Shown here: piece by piece, positions 1 to 6,042 of the stretch
How the letters are laid out: each line of letters begins with the position of its first letter
Position numbering within the stretch: the stretch's first letter is position 1
From: Bacteroidota bacterium
Lineage (GTDB): Bacteria > Bacteroidota > Ignavibacteria > SZUA-365
Length of the DNA: 6,255 nt
Reading direction: 5' to 3'
Assembly: GCA_018224415.1 (NCBI GenBank)
Contig: JAGTUZ010000294.1
Span: forward strand, 1-6,255
Translations under genes and position numbers: made by a program
The notes under the pieces: model-generated
Seen by the model: the letters and a program-made list of their open reading frames with translations, nothing else
Told to the model about the DNA's origin: nothing
Databases searched by the model: none

Positions 1-1
1 C

Positions 2-886
2 GTATGGGTGAAAGGCGTCGATCCCGACAGCGTGCAGGAGGTCACCCGTGTCGCCGAAAAGGTCGTCCTCGGAGACTTCACGCTCAAGCAGCGCAACGGC
101 ATCGTCCTGGGTATTACCCTGGCCGACCGCATGCGCGTACTGGTCGGCGATACGGTCGTGCTGTACAGTCCGGCGGGCATGGAGAATCTGCTTACCCAGT
201 ACGTCACCCCCACGGTGCTGCGCTGTCCGGTTGCAGGCATCTTCTACGCGCGGAATAAAATCTACGACGGCTCCTATGCCTTTCTCTCCCTCGACGACGC
301 GCGGCGGCTTTTCCGCATGGAAGGGGAGGTGACGGGGTACGAGCTGCGGCTCGACGACGCAGACGACAGCGACGCCGCACAGGCGCGGCTGCGCGAGGCC
401 ATCGGCCCGGGTTGGAACGTGTTCACCTGGTTCGACCTGCACAAGGATCTGTACTCGGTCATGGCCATCGAACGCTGGAGCGCCTTCATCCTGCTTGGCA
501 TCATCATCGCCGTTGCCGTCTTCAACATCCTTGCCTCGCTGACCATGCTCGTGCTCGAGAAAAAACGCGACATCGGCATTCTCCGGACCATGGGAATGCC
601 TGCGCGGCGCGTGCAGCGTATCTTCCTGCTCGAAGGCGTGTGGATCGCGTCCATCGGCGTGGCGGCCGGGCTGCTGGTTGGCCTCGGACTGACCTGGGCG
701 CAGGCGACGTTCGGCTTGGTGAAGCTCGACGATGCCTTCATCATTCCCGCGATTCCCGTCGAACTGCGTTTCGCGGACATCGCGCTGATCGTGCTCGGCA
801 CCTTCGGCCTCTGTCTGCTCGCCGCCTGGTATCCCGCCCTCCGGGCGAAGAGTGTGGAAATCATCGATGCGGTGCGGTGGGAATAG
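2..886 (+). CDS. LolC/LolE-type lipoprotein-release ABC permease, C-terminal part (5' end outside window)
   Basis: Inner-membrane permease of the FtsX/MacB superfamily, most likely the LolC/LolE subunit of a lipoprotein-release transporter. The frame is open to the left edge (it reads VWVKGVDPDS from base 2), so a GTG at base 8 is internal and the true start is outside. What is seen is 294 residues. About residues 1-150 form the end of a soluble periplasmic domain, starting with a VKGVDP motif typical of LolC-family proteins. Three hydrophobic segments follow at roughly 158-184, 209-234 and 257-279. Between the first two lies EKKRDIGILRTMGMPARRV, the conserved cytoplasmic coupling segment of this family, and the C-terminus AWYPALRAKSVEIIDAVRWE is also typical. 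A LolD-type ATPase follows 157 bases downstream on the same strand, which supports the assignment. LolC and LolE cannot be told apart from this fragment, and many FCB bacteria have one hybrid subunit. Confidence 0.88.
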   Translation, partial: VWVKGVDPDSVQEVTRVAEKVVLGDFTLKQRNGIVLGITLADRMRVLVGDTVVLYSPAGMENLLTQYVTPTVLRCPVAGIFYARNKIYDGSYAFLSLDDARRLFRMEGEVTGYELRLDDADDSDAAQARLREAIGPGWNVFTWFDLHKDLYSVMAIERWSAFILLGIIIAVAVFNILASLTMLVLEKKRDIGILRTMGMPARRVQRIFLLEGVWIASIGVAAGLLVGLGLTWAQATFGLVKLDDAFIIPAIPVELRFADIALIVLGTFGLCLLAAWYPALRAKSVEIIDAVRWE

Positions 887-970
887 CGGCGAAGGAAAAA
901 CGGACATCCCGGGACTCCTTTTCACGCGTTGTCCGTGTCCATGGAACGAATGGTCGGAGGCGACGTCAAA

Positions 971-1034
971 AGTGTCTTGTCTTGAACTTCAGTGTTTTGT
1001 CTTGAACCTCGGTGTTTTGTCTTGAACTTCAGTG
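971..1034. repeat. 20-bp tandem repeat, three full units plus 4 bases
   Basis: Three back-to-back 20-base units lie at 971-990, 991-1010 and 1011-1030, and the first four bases (agtg) of a fourth are at 1031-1034. The consensus is agtgttttgtcttgaacttc. Unit 1 differs from it at one position, unit 2 at one and unit 3 at one. The period is not a multiple of three and there are no spacers, so it is neither protein-coding nor CRISPR. It fills the end of the permease-ATPase gap and runs right up to the ATPase start. It could be a replication-slippage repeat or a multi-copy protein-binding site; the sequence does not decide. Confidence 0.9.
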
Positions 1035-1043
1035 GAACGTGAA

Positions 1044-1730
1044 ATGAAACAGGCCATCGTCCAGGTACGCGACGTGCACAAATCCTACGCCACCGGCGCG
1101 TCGACCCGTCTCGACGTGCTGCGCGGCACTTCCTTCGACGTGGAGGAGGGACAAGTGGTGGCGATTGTGGGCGCGTCCGGTGCCGGCAAGAGCACGCTGC
1201 TGCACATTATCGGCGCGCTCGACCGTCCCGACAGCGGTTCGGTGCTGCTCGACGGGGAGGACATGTTTACCATGGACGACCAGCGGCTGGCCGCCTTCCG
1301 CAACCGGAAGATGGGCTTCGTGTTCCAGTTCCACCATCTTCTGCCCGAGTTCACCGCACGCGAGAACGTGGCCATTCCCGCCATGATCGGTGGGGCTTCG
1401 CTGGCCGTGGCGGAACAGCGCGCCGACGAATTGCTCGACATCGTGAAGGTGTCGCATCGCGCCGGGGCGCGTCCCTCGGAGCTTTCCGGCGGCGAACAGC
1501 AGCGCGTTGCCGTGGCCCGCGCGCTGGTCAACCAGCCGCGTATCGTGCTTGCCGACGAACCCTCGGGGAATCTCGACGAGGATAACGCCGCGCTGCTGCA
1601 CGAGCTGCTCTGGACGCTCGCGCGGGAGAAGTCGCAGACGTTTGTCATCGTCACGCATGACGGCGACCTGGCCGCGCGCGCCGACGCCACGCTGCGCCTG
1701 CACGAAGGGCGGCTGCTGCAGCGGGACTGA
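1044..1730 (+). CDS. lolD: LolD-type lipoprotein-release ABC transporter ATP-binding protein
   Basis: Cytoplasmic ATPase that powers LolC/E-type permeases to release lipoproteins from the inner membrane. From the ATG at 1044 it is 228 aa, the usual LolD length. All nucleotide-binding motifs are present and intact: Walker A GASGAGKST (43-51), Q-loop glutamine in FVFQFHHLLPEFTARENV (about Q95), signature LSGGEQQRVA (147-156), Walker B IVLADEP with catalytic Glu about 172, D-loop SGNLD, and switch His about 205 in VTHD. The QFHHLLPEFTA...ENV stretch closely matches the LolD Q-loop region and favours LolD over MacB or FtsE. An in-frame GTG at 1032 would add four residues, but it lies in the tail of the tandem repeat with no Shine-Dalgarno upstream. 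The ATG at 1044 has a weak GGA 7 bases before it. The upstream neighbour is the cognate permease. The related MacB-type export ATPases are the main alternative. Confidence 0.9.
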   Translation: MKQAIVQVRDVHKSYATGASTRLDVLRGTSFDVEEGQVVAIVGASGAGKSTLLHIIGALDRPDSGSVLLDGEDMFTMDDQRLAAFRNRKMGFVFQFHHLLPEFTARENVAIPAMIGGASLAVAEQRADELLDIVKVSHRAGARPSELSGGEQQRVAVARALVNQPRIVLADEPSGNLDEDNAALLHELLWTLAREKSQTFVIVTHDGDLAARADATLRLHEGRLLQRD

Positions 1731-1733
1731 GCA

Positions 1734-1753
1734 CGCGGGAATGCGTGGGAATG
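1734..1753. repeat. Short 10-bp tandem duplication
   Basis: Two adjacent 10-base units, cgcgggaatg (1734-1743) and cgtgggaatg (1744-1753), match at 9 of 10 positions. They start 4 bases after the ATPase stop codon. The following ten bases keep a weak resemblance (5 of 10). Short enough that chance is possible. Confidence 0.55.
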
Positions 1754-1790
1754 GCCGGAAATCGGCATGGGAGCGCGGCGGGAAACGCCG

Positions 1791-1820
1791 ACCGTGTGCA
1801 ACCGTGTGCGACCGTGTCGG
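1791..1820. repeat. 10-bp tandem repeat, three units
   Basis: Units accgtgtgca (1791-1800), accgtgtgcg (1801-1810) and accgtgtcgg (1811-1820) are in exact 10-base register. The first seven bases are identical in all three, and units 1 and 2 differ only at the last base. It sits in the spacer between the ATPase and the DUF3098 gene, just upstream of the AT-rich promoter candidate, so a protein-binding array on one face of the helix is possible but unproven. Confidence 0.75.
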
Positions 1821-1840
1821 CCGGTAGCGATAATGCCACG

Positions 1841-1887
1841 CGAGTTTTGTATTTTAATTGTTTGATCGACTTTCAATTATTCAGTGT
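1841..1887 (+). promoter_or_regulatory. AT-rich stretch, candidate promoter for the DUF3098-DUF2723-UXS unit
   Basis: Base composition switches abruptly from GC-rich to strongly AT-rich at about 1843-1882, directly before the ribosome binding site of the next gene. A weak sigma-70-like pair can be drawn (TTTTAA at 1852-1857, 17-base spacer, AATTAT at 1875-1880). The Bacteroidota pattern TTTG...TAnnTTTG is not matched with correct spacing. The call rests on composition and position at the head of a gene cluster; exact boxes are uncertain. Confidence 0.4.
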
Positions 1888-1897
1888 AAGGACGGAG
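1888..1897 (+). promoter_or_regulatory. Ribosome binding site of the DUF3098 gene
   Basis: AAGGACGGAG, containing GGAG 7 bases before the ATG at 1905, is a good Shine-Dalgarno match and fixes that start. Confidence 0.75.
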
Positions 1898-1904
1898 TAT
1901 TTGC

Positions 1905-2174
1905 ATGGCCAAAGTGCAGAGAAAACGGAAAGGCGCGAGCAGGGCGCTGGACGTGCCCGAAGCGGAACTGCCACAGAGAATCAATTACATGATCCTCGGG
2001 CTCGGCGTCGTGGTGGTCTTCATCGGCTTTCTGGTGATGGCTGCGGGTGACGCGGTCAGTCCGCTGTCGGTGACCATCTCGCCGATCATTCTCTTCATCG
2101 GGTTCTGTGTCATCATCCCGATCGGCATCATCTACAAGCAACCGAAAAAGCAGGTCGAGGGAGGCAAGGAATGA
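1905..2174 (+). CDS. Small two-helix membrane protein, DUF3098-like
   Basis: An 89-residue protein of unknown function. Residues 1-25 are basic and polar (MAKVQRKRKG...), followed by hydrophobic helices at about 28-47 and 57-77 and a charged tail (KQPKKQVEGGKE). Layout, size and the phrase VTISPIILFIGFCVI before or within the second helix resemble DUF3098 proteins of Bacteroidota, which have two helices joined by a short loop and a similar 'LAPI..L.GF' pattern. The positively charged N-terminus suggests that both ends face the cytoplasm. It has a strong Shine-Dalgarno and its stop overlaps the start of the DUF2723 gene by 4 bases (ATGA at 2171-2174), so the two are probably co-translated. It may be an accessory membrane subunit of that protein; this is inference only. 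Reality of the gene is well supported, family assignment less so. Confidence 0.8.
   Translation: MAKVQRKRKGASRALDVPEAELPQRINYMILGLGVVVVFIGFLVMAAGDAVSPLSVTISPIILFIGFCVIIPIGIIYKQPKKQVEGGKE
2160..2164 (+). promoter_or_regulatory. Ribosome binding site of the DUF2723 gene, inside the upstream gene
   Basis: GGAGG lies 6 bases before the ATG at 2171, within the last codons of the DUF3098 gene. It supports this start and allows translational coupling or re-initiation at the ATGA overlap. Confidence 0.8.
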
Positions 2175-4972
2175 ATTTCAAACTCTGGCACCGCGGCACC
2201 GCCATCGGCGTGTTCCTGGTTTCGACCATCGTCTTTCTCCGCACCGTGGCCCCGACGATTTCCTTCTGGGACTGCGGCGAGTTCATCACCGCTGCCGTCA
2301 CCATGGGCGTCCCGCATCCGCCGGGCGCGCCGTTCTTCCAGCTTGTCGGACGCATGCTCTCTCTGCTGCCGTTGGGCGACCTCGGTTTCCGCGTCAATTT
2401 GATGTCGACGTTCTCGAGTTCGCTGACCGTGCTCTTCGTGTATCTCGTGTCCATACGCCTGTTGCGCCAATGGAAGGGCGAGCCGCAGAATGCGATGGCG
2501 GCGCTGACCATGCTGCTGTCGGCAGCCACCGGCGCACTCATTCTTTCCTTTAGCGACACCTTCTGGTTCAACGCCTCCGAGGCCGAAGTGTACGGCATCG
2601 GCATGTTCTTCATCTCCGCGATGGTGTGGATCGGCACGGAGTGGTATTTCCGCATCGGGGTGTTCAACTCCGAGCGTTCGCTGTTGCTGATCGCCTATCT
2701 CGCGGGTCTTTCGATCGGCGTACACCTTCTTTCCCTCCTCGCGGTGTTTTTCGTGTTTTTCCTGGTTTACTTCCGTGACCGGAAGAAGGAAGACATCAAC
2801 CTCAAGTCGCTGTCCCTCGCCTTCGCGATGATGGCCGCTGGTTTCGGCATCATCTACCCGGGTATTGTCAAATACATCCCCGCCCTGCTTGGCAGTGGCG
2901 CAGGTCTCATTTTCTTCATCCTTCTCGTTGGCGGACTCATCGCCATCGTCGCCGCGAAGAAGCTGCATACGCAGCTGCGCATGGCCGCGCTGGCCATCCT
3001 GCTCGTCACCCTCGGCTACAGCACCTACGTGATGGTGCCGATCCGCGCGGGACAGCAACCGGCGCTCAACGAAAACGCGCCCGAAACCCTCGAAGGCCTG
3101 TACAGCTATCTCAACCGCGACCAGTACGGGTCATATCCGCTGCTCAAGGGACCCAACTACAACGACCGCACACGCAACATCGATTTTAGCAAGGACGAGT
3201 TCCTGCCCCGTCGCTGGAGTCCGGAGCATGTCCCTGCCTACCAGAATTACGGATCCGATTTCGAATATTTCATGAAATTCCAGCTCGGCCACATCTACAT
3301 GCGGTATTTCCTCTGGAACTTCGTCGGGCGTGCAGGAGACATGCAGGACGCCCCGGTGGCGTTTATCGGCGACGTGGGCGACTGGTCCGAAAGCCCGGGC
3401 TTCCCGAACCGGTATTACGCCATCCCGCTCATCCTTGGCCTCATTGGCATGTATTACCATTTCCGCCAGGACTATCGCACCGGGACGGCCACCGCCGTGC
3501 TGTTTTTCATCACGGGCATCGGCCTGGTGCTGTACTTCAACATGTCCGAACCACAGGTTCGCGAGCGTGATTACTTCTTCATCGGATCCTTCTTCGTGTT
3601 CGCCATCTGGACGGGCATCGGCGTGTACGGCCTCGTCGACATGCTGATGTCGAAGATCGGCCGGCATGAAGCCGTGGGCGTGGCCCTGGCCGGGCTGATG
3701 CTGGTCGCGGGTCCGGTGAACATGCTGGCGCAGAACTTCCAGACGCATGACCGCCACCATAACTACGTGGCCTTCGACTACGCGTACAATCTGCTGCAGA
3801 GCTGCGACCAGGACGCCATTCTCTTTACCGGCGGCGACAACGACACCTTCCCCGTATGGTATCTGCAGTACGCCGCGGGTATCCGCCGCGATGTGCGTGT
3901 GGTGAACCTCTCGCTGCTCAACACCTCCTGGTACAGCAAGCAGCTCAAGAACGAGCGTCCCTACGGCGCGCCCACGGTTGACTTCTCGTACACCGATAAG
4001 GAACTCGACCAGATGCGTCCCGTGCAATGGAGCACCCAGCGCATCAGCGTGCCCATCGACCGCCAGAACTTCCATTTCGGTTCGCTCGAAATGCTGCCGT
4101 ATATCAAGAGCGTCGGCGAACTGCCGGAGAAGCTCGAGGTTGAGGTGCAGCCCTCGTACAGAGACCCGGCTGGTACGGAGGGACTCCGTGTCCAGGACAT
4201 CCTGATCATTGATATCCTCAATAACAACTTCAACACGCGTCCGATCTACTTCGCGCTCAGCACGGCTCCGAACGATCGGCTTTCACTCGAAAACCACCTC
4301 GTGGTCGAAGGCCTGGCGTATCGCGTCGCCCCGGTCGCGCTGCCGCAGCGCGGCAACCGCTACTACACCAACGTGAACACCGAGGTCACGCGCCGGCACC
4401 TGATGGACCTGCGCGAGACGCCCGACAGCAACCGCGCGTTCGGCTTCATGTTCCGCGAACTGAACAACCCCGACATCAACCTCGACGAAGCCAGCACGAA
4501 GATGATCTACAGCTTCCGCGTGGCGCACATGGGCCTGGCGCAGGTACTGCTTCAGGACGAAGGCAACCCCGAGAGTGCGCGCAAGGTCATCGAGCAGATG
4601 GAAGAGACGCTGCCGGGGGCCTACCATGAATTCGACGCGACGCTGAAGACCGATCTGTCGAACATGTACATCATGCTGGGCGATACGGCACGGTACCGCG
4701 AACTGGCCGACGATCTCGAGCCGTGGTATCTGCAGAAACTCGCCGAGGATCCCACGGGCCAGAACATGCTGCGCTCGCCGTTTTTCTTCCTGCTCGAGTA
4801 TTATGACGTGACCGAGCAGTGGGAAAAAGGCATCGGCATCCTCAGACAGGCGGAGCAGCTCTACCAGGGCGATCCGACCATCACCGAGCGCATCCGGCTG
4901 TTCCAGAGCTATATCGACAATGGCGGGAAGCGCACGCCCGTGCCGCGCGACACCGTTTTGGCCGACCAGTAA
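2171..4972 (+). CDS. DUF2723 membrane protein (TMEM260/protein O-mannosyltransferase-like GT-C family)
   Basis: A 933-residue polytopic membrane protein. The DUF2723 domain fills the N-terminus: helix about 11-26, then SFWDCGEFITAAVTMGVPHP (31-50) followed by PGAP. The acidic pair D34/E37 sits in the first extracytoplasmic loop, where GT-C enzymes carry their catalytic acid, and the GVPHPPG motif matches GVAHPPG of eukaryotic TMEM260. A second hallmark is FWFNASEAEVYG (131-142). About 11-12 hydrophobic segments run to residue 520. Further conserved blocks are SEPQVRERDYFF (459-470) and GGDNDTFPVWY (554-564) followed by RRDVRVVNLSLLNTSWY. Residues 521-933 lack helices and are probably a large periplasmic part; 775-915 looks alpha-helical and TPR-like. 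Human TMEM260 O-mannosylates IPT domains using a lipid-linked mannose donor; a similar reaction here is inference. It overlaps the DUF3098 gene and lies 13 bases before UDP-xylose synthase. Confidence 0.88.
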   Translation: MNFKLWHRGTAIGVFLVSTIVFLRTVAPTISFWDCGEFITAAVTMGVPHPPGAPFFQLVGRMLSLLPLGDLGFRVNLMSTFSSSLTVLFVYLVSIRLLRQWKGEPQNAMAALTMLLSAATGALILSFSDTFWFNASEAEVYGIGMFFISAMVWIGTEWYFRIGVFNSERSLLLIAYLAGLSIGVHLLSLLAVFFVFFLVYFRDRKKEDINLKSLSLAFAMMAAGFGIIYPGIVKYIPALLGSGAGLIFFILLVGGLIAIVAAKKLHTQLRMAALAILLVTLGYSTYVMVPIRAGQQPALNENAPETLEGLYSYLNRDQYGSYPLLKGPNYNDRTRNIDFSKDEFLPRRWSPEHVPAYQNYGSDFEYFMKFQLGHIYMRYFLWNFVGRAGDMQDAPVAFIGDVGDWSESPGFPNRYYAIPLILGLIGMYYHFRQDYRTGTATAVLFFITGIGLVLYFNMSEPQVRERDYFFIGSFFVFAIWTGIGVYGLVDMLMSKIGRHEAVGVALAGLMLVAGPVNMLAQNFQTHDRHHNYVAFDYAYNLLQSCDQDAILFTGGDNDTFPVWYLQYAAGIRRDVRVVNLSLLNTSWYSKQLKNERPYGAPTVDFSYTDKELDQMRPVQWSTQRISVPIDRQNFHFGSLEMLPYIKSVGELPEKLEVEVQPSYRDPAGTEGLRVQDILIIDILNNNFNTRPIYFALSTAPNDRLSLENHLVVEGLAYRVAPVALPQRGNRYYTNVNTEVTRRHLMDLRETPDSNRAFGFMFRELNNPDINLDEASTKMIYSFRVAHMGLAQVLLQDEGNPESARKVIEQMEETLPGAYHEFDATLKTDLSNMYIMLGDTARYRELADDLEPWYLQKLAEDPTGQNMLRSPFFFLLEYYDVTEQWEKGIGILRQAEQLYQGDPTITERIRLFQSYIDNGGKRTPVPRDTVLADQ

Positions 4973-4975
4973 GAA

Positions 4976-4981
4976 GAGGAG
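4976..4981 (+). promoter_or_regulatory. Ribosome binding site deciding the UXS start
   Basis: GAGGAG, inside a purine run directly after the DUF2723 stop codon, lies 4 bases before the ATG at 4986. It argues against an in-frame ATG at 4920, which lies inside the DUF2723 gene and would add 22 residues ahead of the Rossmann fold. Confidence 0.75.
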
Positions 4982-4985
4982 AGAC

Positions 4986-5921
4986 ATGCCACGCACGCTG
5001 ATCACCGGTGGGGCCGGATTCCTCGGCAGCCATCTCTGCGACCGCCTCCTGGCGGAAGGGCATGAGGTGCTGTGCATGGACAACCTCATCACGGGCGACC
5101 TGGCGAACATCGAACATCTGTTTGGCCATCCCGGCTTCAAGTTCGTCAAGTACGACGTGACCGAGTTCGTCCATGTCGAGGGCGGCCTCGACTACATCCT
5201 GCATTTCGCCTCGCCGGCGAGTCCGATCGACTATCTGAAGCTTCCCATCCAGACGCTGAAGGTCGGATCGCTCGGCACGCACAAGGCCCTCGGCCTGGCA
5301 AAGGCGAAAAACGCGCGATTCCTCATCGCCTCCACCTCCGAAGTGTACGGCGATCCGGAAATCCATCCGCAGGTAGAAGCGTACTGGGGCAACGTCAATC
5401 CCGTGGGTCCCCGCGGCGTGTACGACGAGGCCAAGCGCTTCGCCGAGGCCATGACCATGGCCTACCACCGTTATCACGGCGTGGAGACGCGCATCGTGCG
5501 CATCTTCAACACCTACGGCGAGCGCATGCGCGTCAACGACGGACGGGCCATCCCGGCCTTCATGTCGCAGGGCATTCGCGGCGAGGACGTCACCGTCTTC
5601 GGCAGCGGACTGCAGACGCGCAGCGTGTGTTATGTCTCGGATCTCGTCGACGGGATATACCGGCTCCTCTTGTCCGATTATTCCGACCCGGTCAACATCG
5701 GCAATCCCGACGAGATCACCATGCTCGACCTCGCGAAGGAAGTGATCGAGGTGCTCGGGTCATCGAGCCGCATCGTTCATCGCGAATTGCCGGAAGACGA
5801 TCCGAAGGTGCGCCAGCCCGACATCACGCTCGCGCAACGCATCCTCGGTTGGCAACCGCAGGTCGACCGTCGCGAGGGCCTCACGCGCACCGCCGCGTAC
5901 TTCCGCCACAAACTGTCGTAA
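4986..5921 (+). CDS. uxs: UDP-glucuronate decarboxylase (UDP-xylose synthase)
   Basis: Cytoplasmic short-chain dehydrogenase-type enzyme converting UDP-glucuronate to UDP-xylose and CO2 through a tightly bound NAD. It has 311 residues, the normal length for a bacterial soluble UXS. The NAD-binding GGAGFLG motif (8-14) follows the first beta-strand immediately, as expected for the chosen start. D32 ends strand two (VLCMDN) and fits NAD preference. Catalytic residues expected for UXS are all present: T117 and E119 in STSEVYG, Y146 and K150 in the YDEAK motif (YxxxK), and R276 in KVRQPDI. The blocks GPRGVYDEAKRFAEA, RIFNTYGERM...DGRAIPAF and QTRSVCYVSDLVDG separate UXS from dTDP-glucose dehydratases and GalE epimerases. 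It lies 13 bases after the DUF2723 gene with its own Shine-Dalgarno, so it is probably co-transcribed. Product UDP-xylose would feed a xylosyltransferase or serve as a precursor for an envelope glycan; none is encoded in view. Confidence 0.93.
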   Translation: MPRTLITGGAGFLGSHLCDRLLAEGHEVLCMDNLITGDLANIEHLFGHPGFKFVKYDVTEFVHVEGGLDYILHFASPASPIDYLKLPIQTLKVGSLGTHKALGLAKAKNARFLIASTSEVYGDPEIHPQVEAYWGNVNPVGPRGVYDEAKRFAEAMTMAYHRYHGVETRIVRIFNTYGERMRVNDGRAIPAFMSQGIRGEDVTVFGSGLQTRSVCYVSDLVDGIYRLLLSDYSDPVNIGNPDEITMLDLAKEVIEVLGSSSRIVHRELPEDDPKVRQPDITLAQRILGWQPQVDRREGLTRTAAYFRHKLS

Positions 5922-5939
5922 GAAAAAACCGCGAAGCCG

Positions 5940-6038
5940 CGAAGACACGAAGAAAGGCACGAAGATTTTTTTGATTTCGCTCTTGATCTCGTCAGGTGCG
6001 ATCTCGAAAAAGCCTTCGTGCCTTTCTTCGTGTCTTCG
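5940..6038. repeat. Perfect 25-bp inverted repeat between convergent genes
   Basis: The left arm at 5940-5964 and the right arm at 6014-6038 are exact reverse complements over 25 bases, separated by 49 bases. The arms are built from near-repeats of a 'cgaag' unit of about 8 bases, which continues outward from the left arm to 5931 (gcgaagcc, gcgaagac, acgaagaa). Read outward to inward, both arms end in CACGAAG followed by a T-run (seven T at 5966-5972; five T in the reverse-strand reading at 6007-6011), as if two copies of one element had inserted head to head. The arms begin 18 bases after the UXS stop and 4 bases after the stop of the reverse-strand gene. It could form a long hairpin in either transcript and may act as a bidirectional transcript end or stabiliser, but the T-runs lie in the loop rather than after the stem. 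Confidence 0.9.
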
Positions 6039-6042
6039 TGCC

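Noticed and set aside
899..936. Hairpin after the permease gene as a terminator
   Set aside because: A 7-bp pairing (900-906 with 930-936) has a 23-base loop and no T-run after it. Termination here would also split a permease-ATPase pair expected to be co-transcribed.
971..1034. CRISPR-like array
   Set aside because: The 20-base units are directly adjacent with no spacers between them and there are no cas genes, so this is a plain tandem repeat.
1032..1043. GTG start for the LolD-type ATPase
   Set aside because: The GTG is part of the tandem repeat's last partial unit and lacks a Shine-Dalgarno; the ATG at 1044 fits the family N-terminus better.
1776..1790. Hairpin cggcg-ggaaa-cgccg as a lolD terminator
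   Set aside because: The stem is only 5 bp and is not followed by a T-run, so it is too weak to call.
2132..3058. Long reverse-strand open frame opposite the DUF2723 gene
   Set aside because: Its translation is rich in His, Arg, Glu and Gly with no recognisable domain, as expected for an antisense shadow of a GC-rich gene, while the forward frame has conserved family motifs. The same applies to the other long antisense frames at 274-864, 1085-1876, 3131-4075 and 4283-5149.
4920..4985. Earlier ATG start for UDP-xylose synthase
   Set aside because: It overlaps the end of the DUF2723 gene, adds 22 non-conserved residues ahead of the first beta-strand, and ignores the GAGGAG site before the ATG at 4986.
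5940..6038. Classical intrinsic terminator or insertion sequence
   Set aside because: The T-runs are in the loop rather than after the stem, and there is no transposase or visible target-site duplication, so only the inverted repeat itself is reported.
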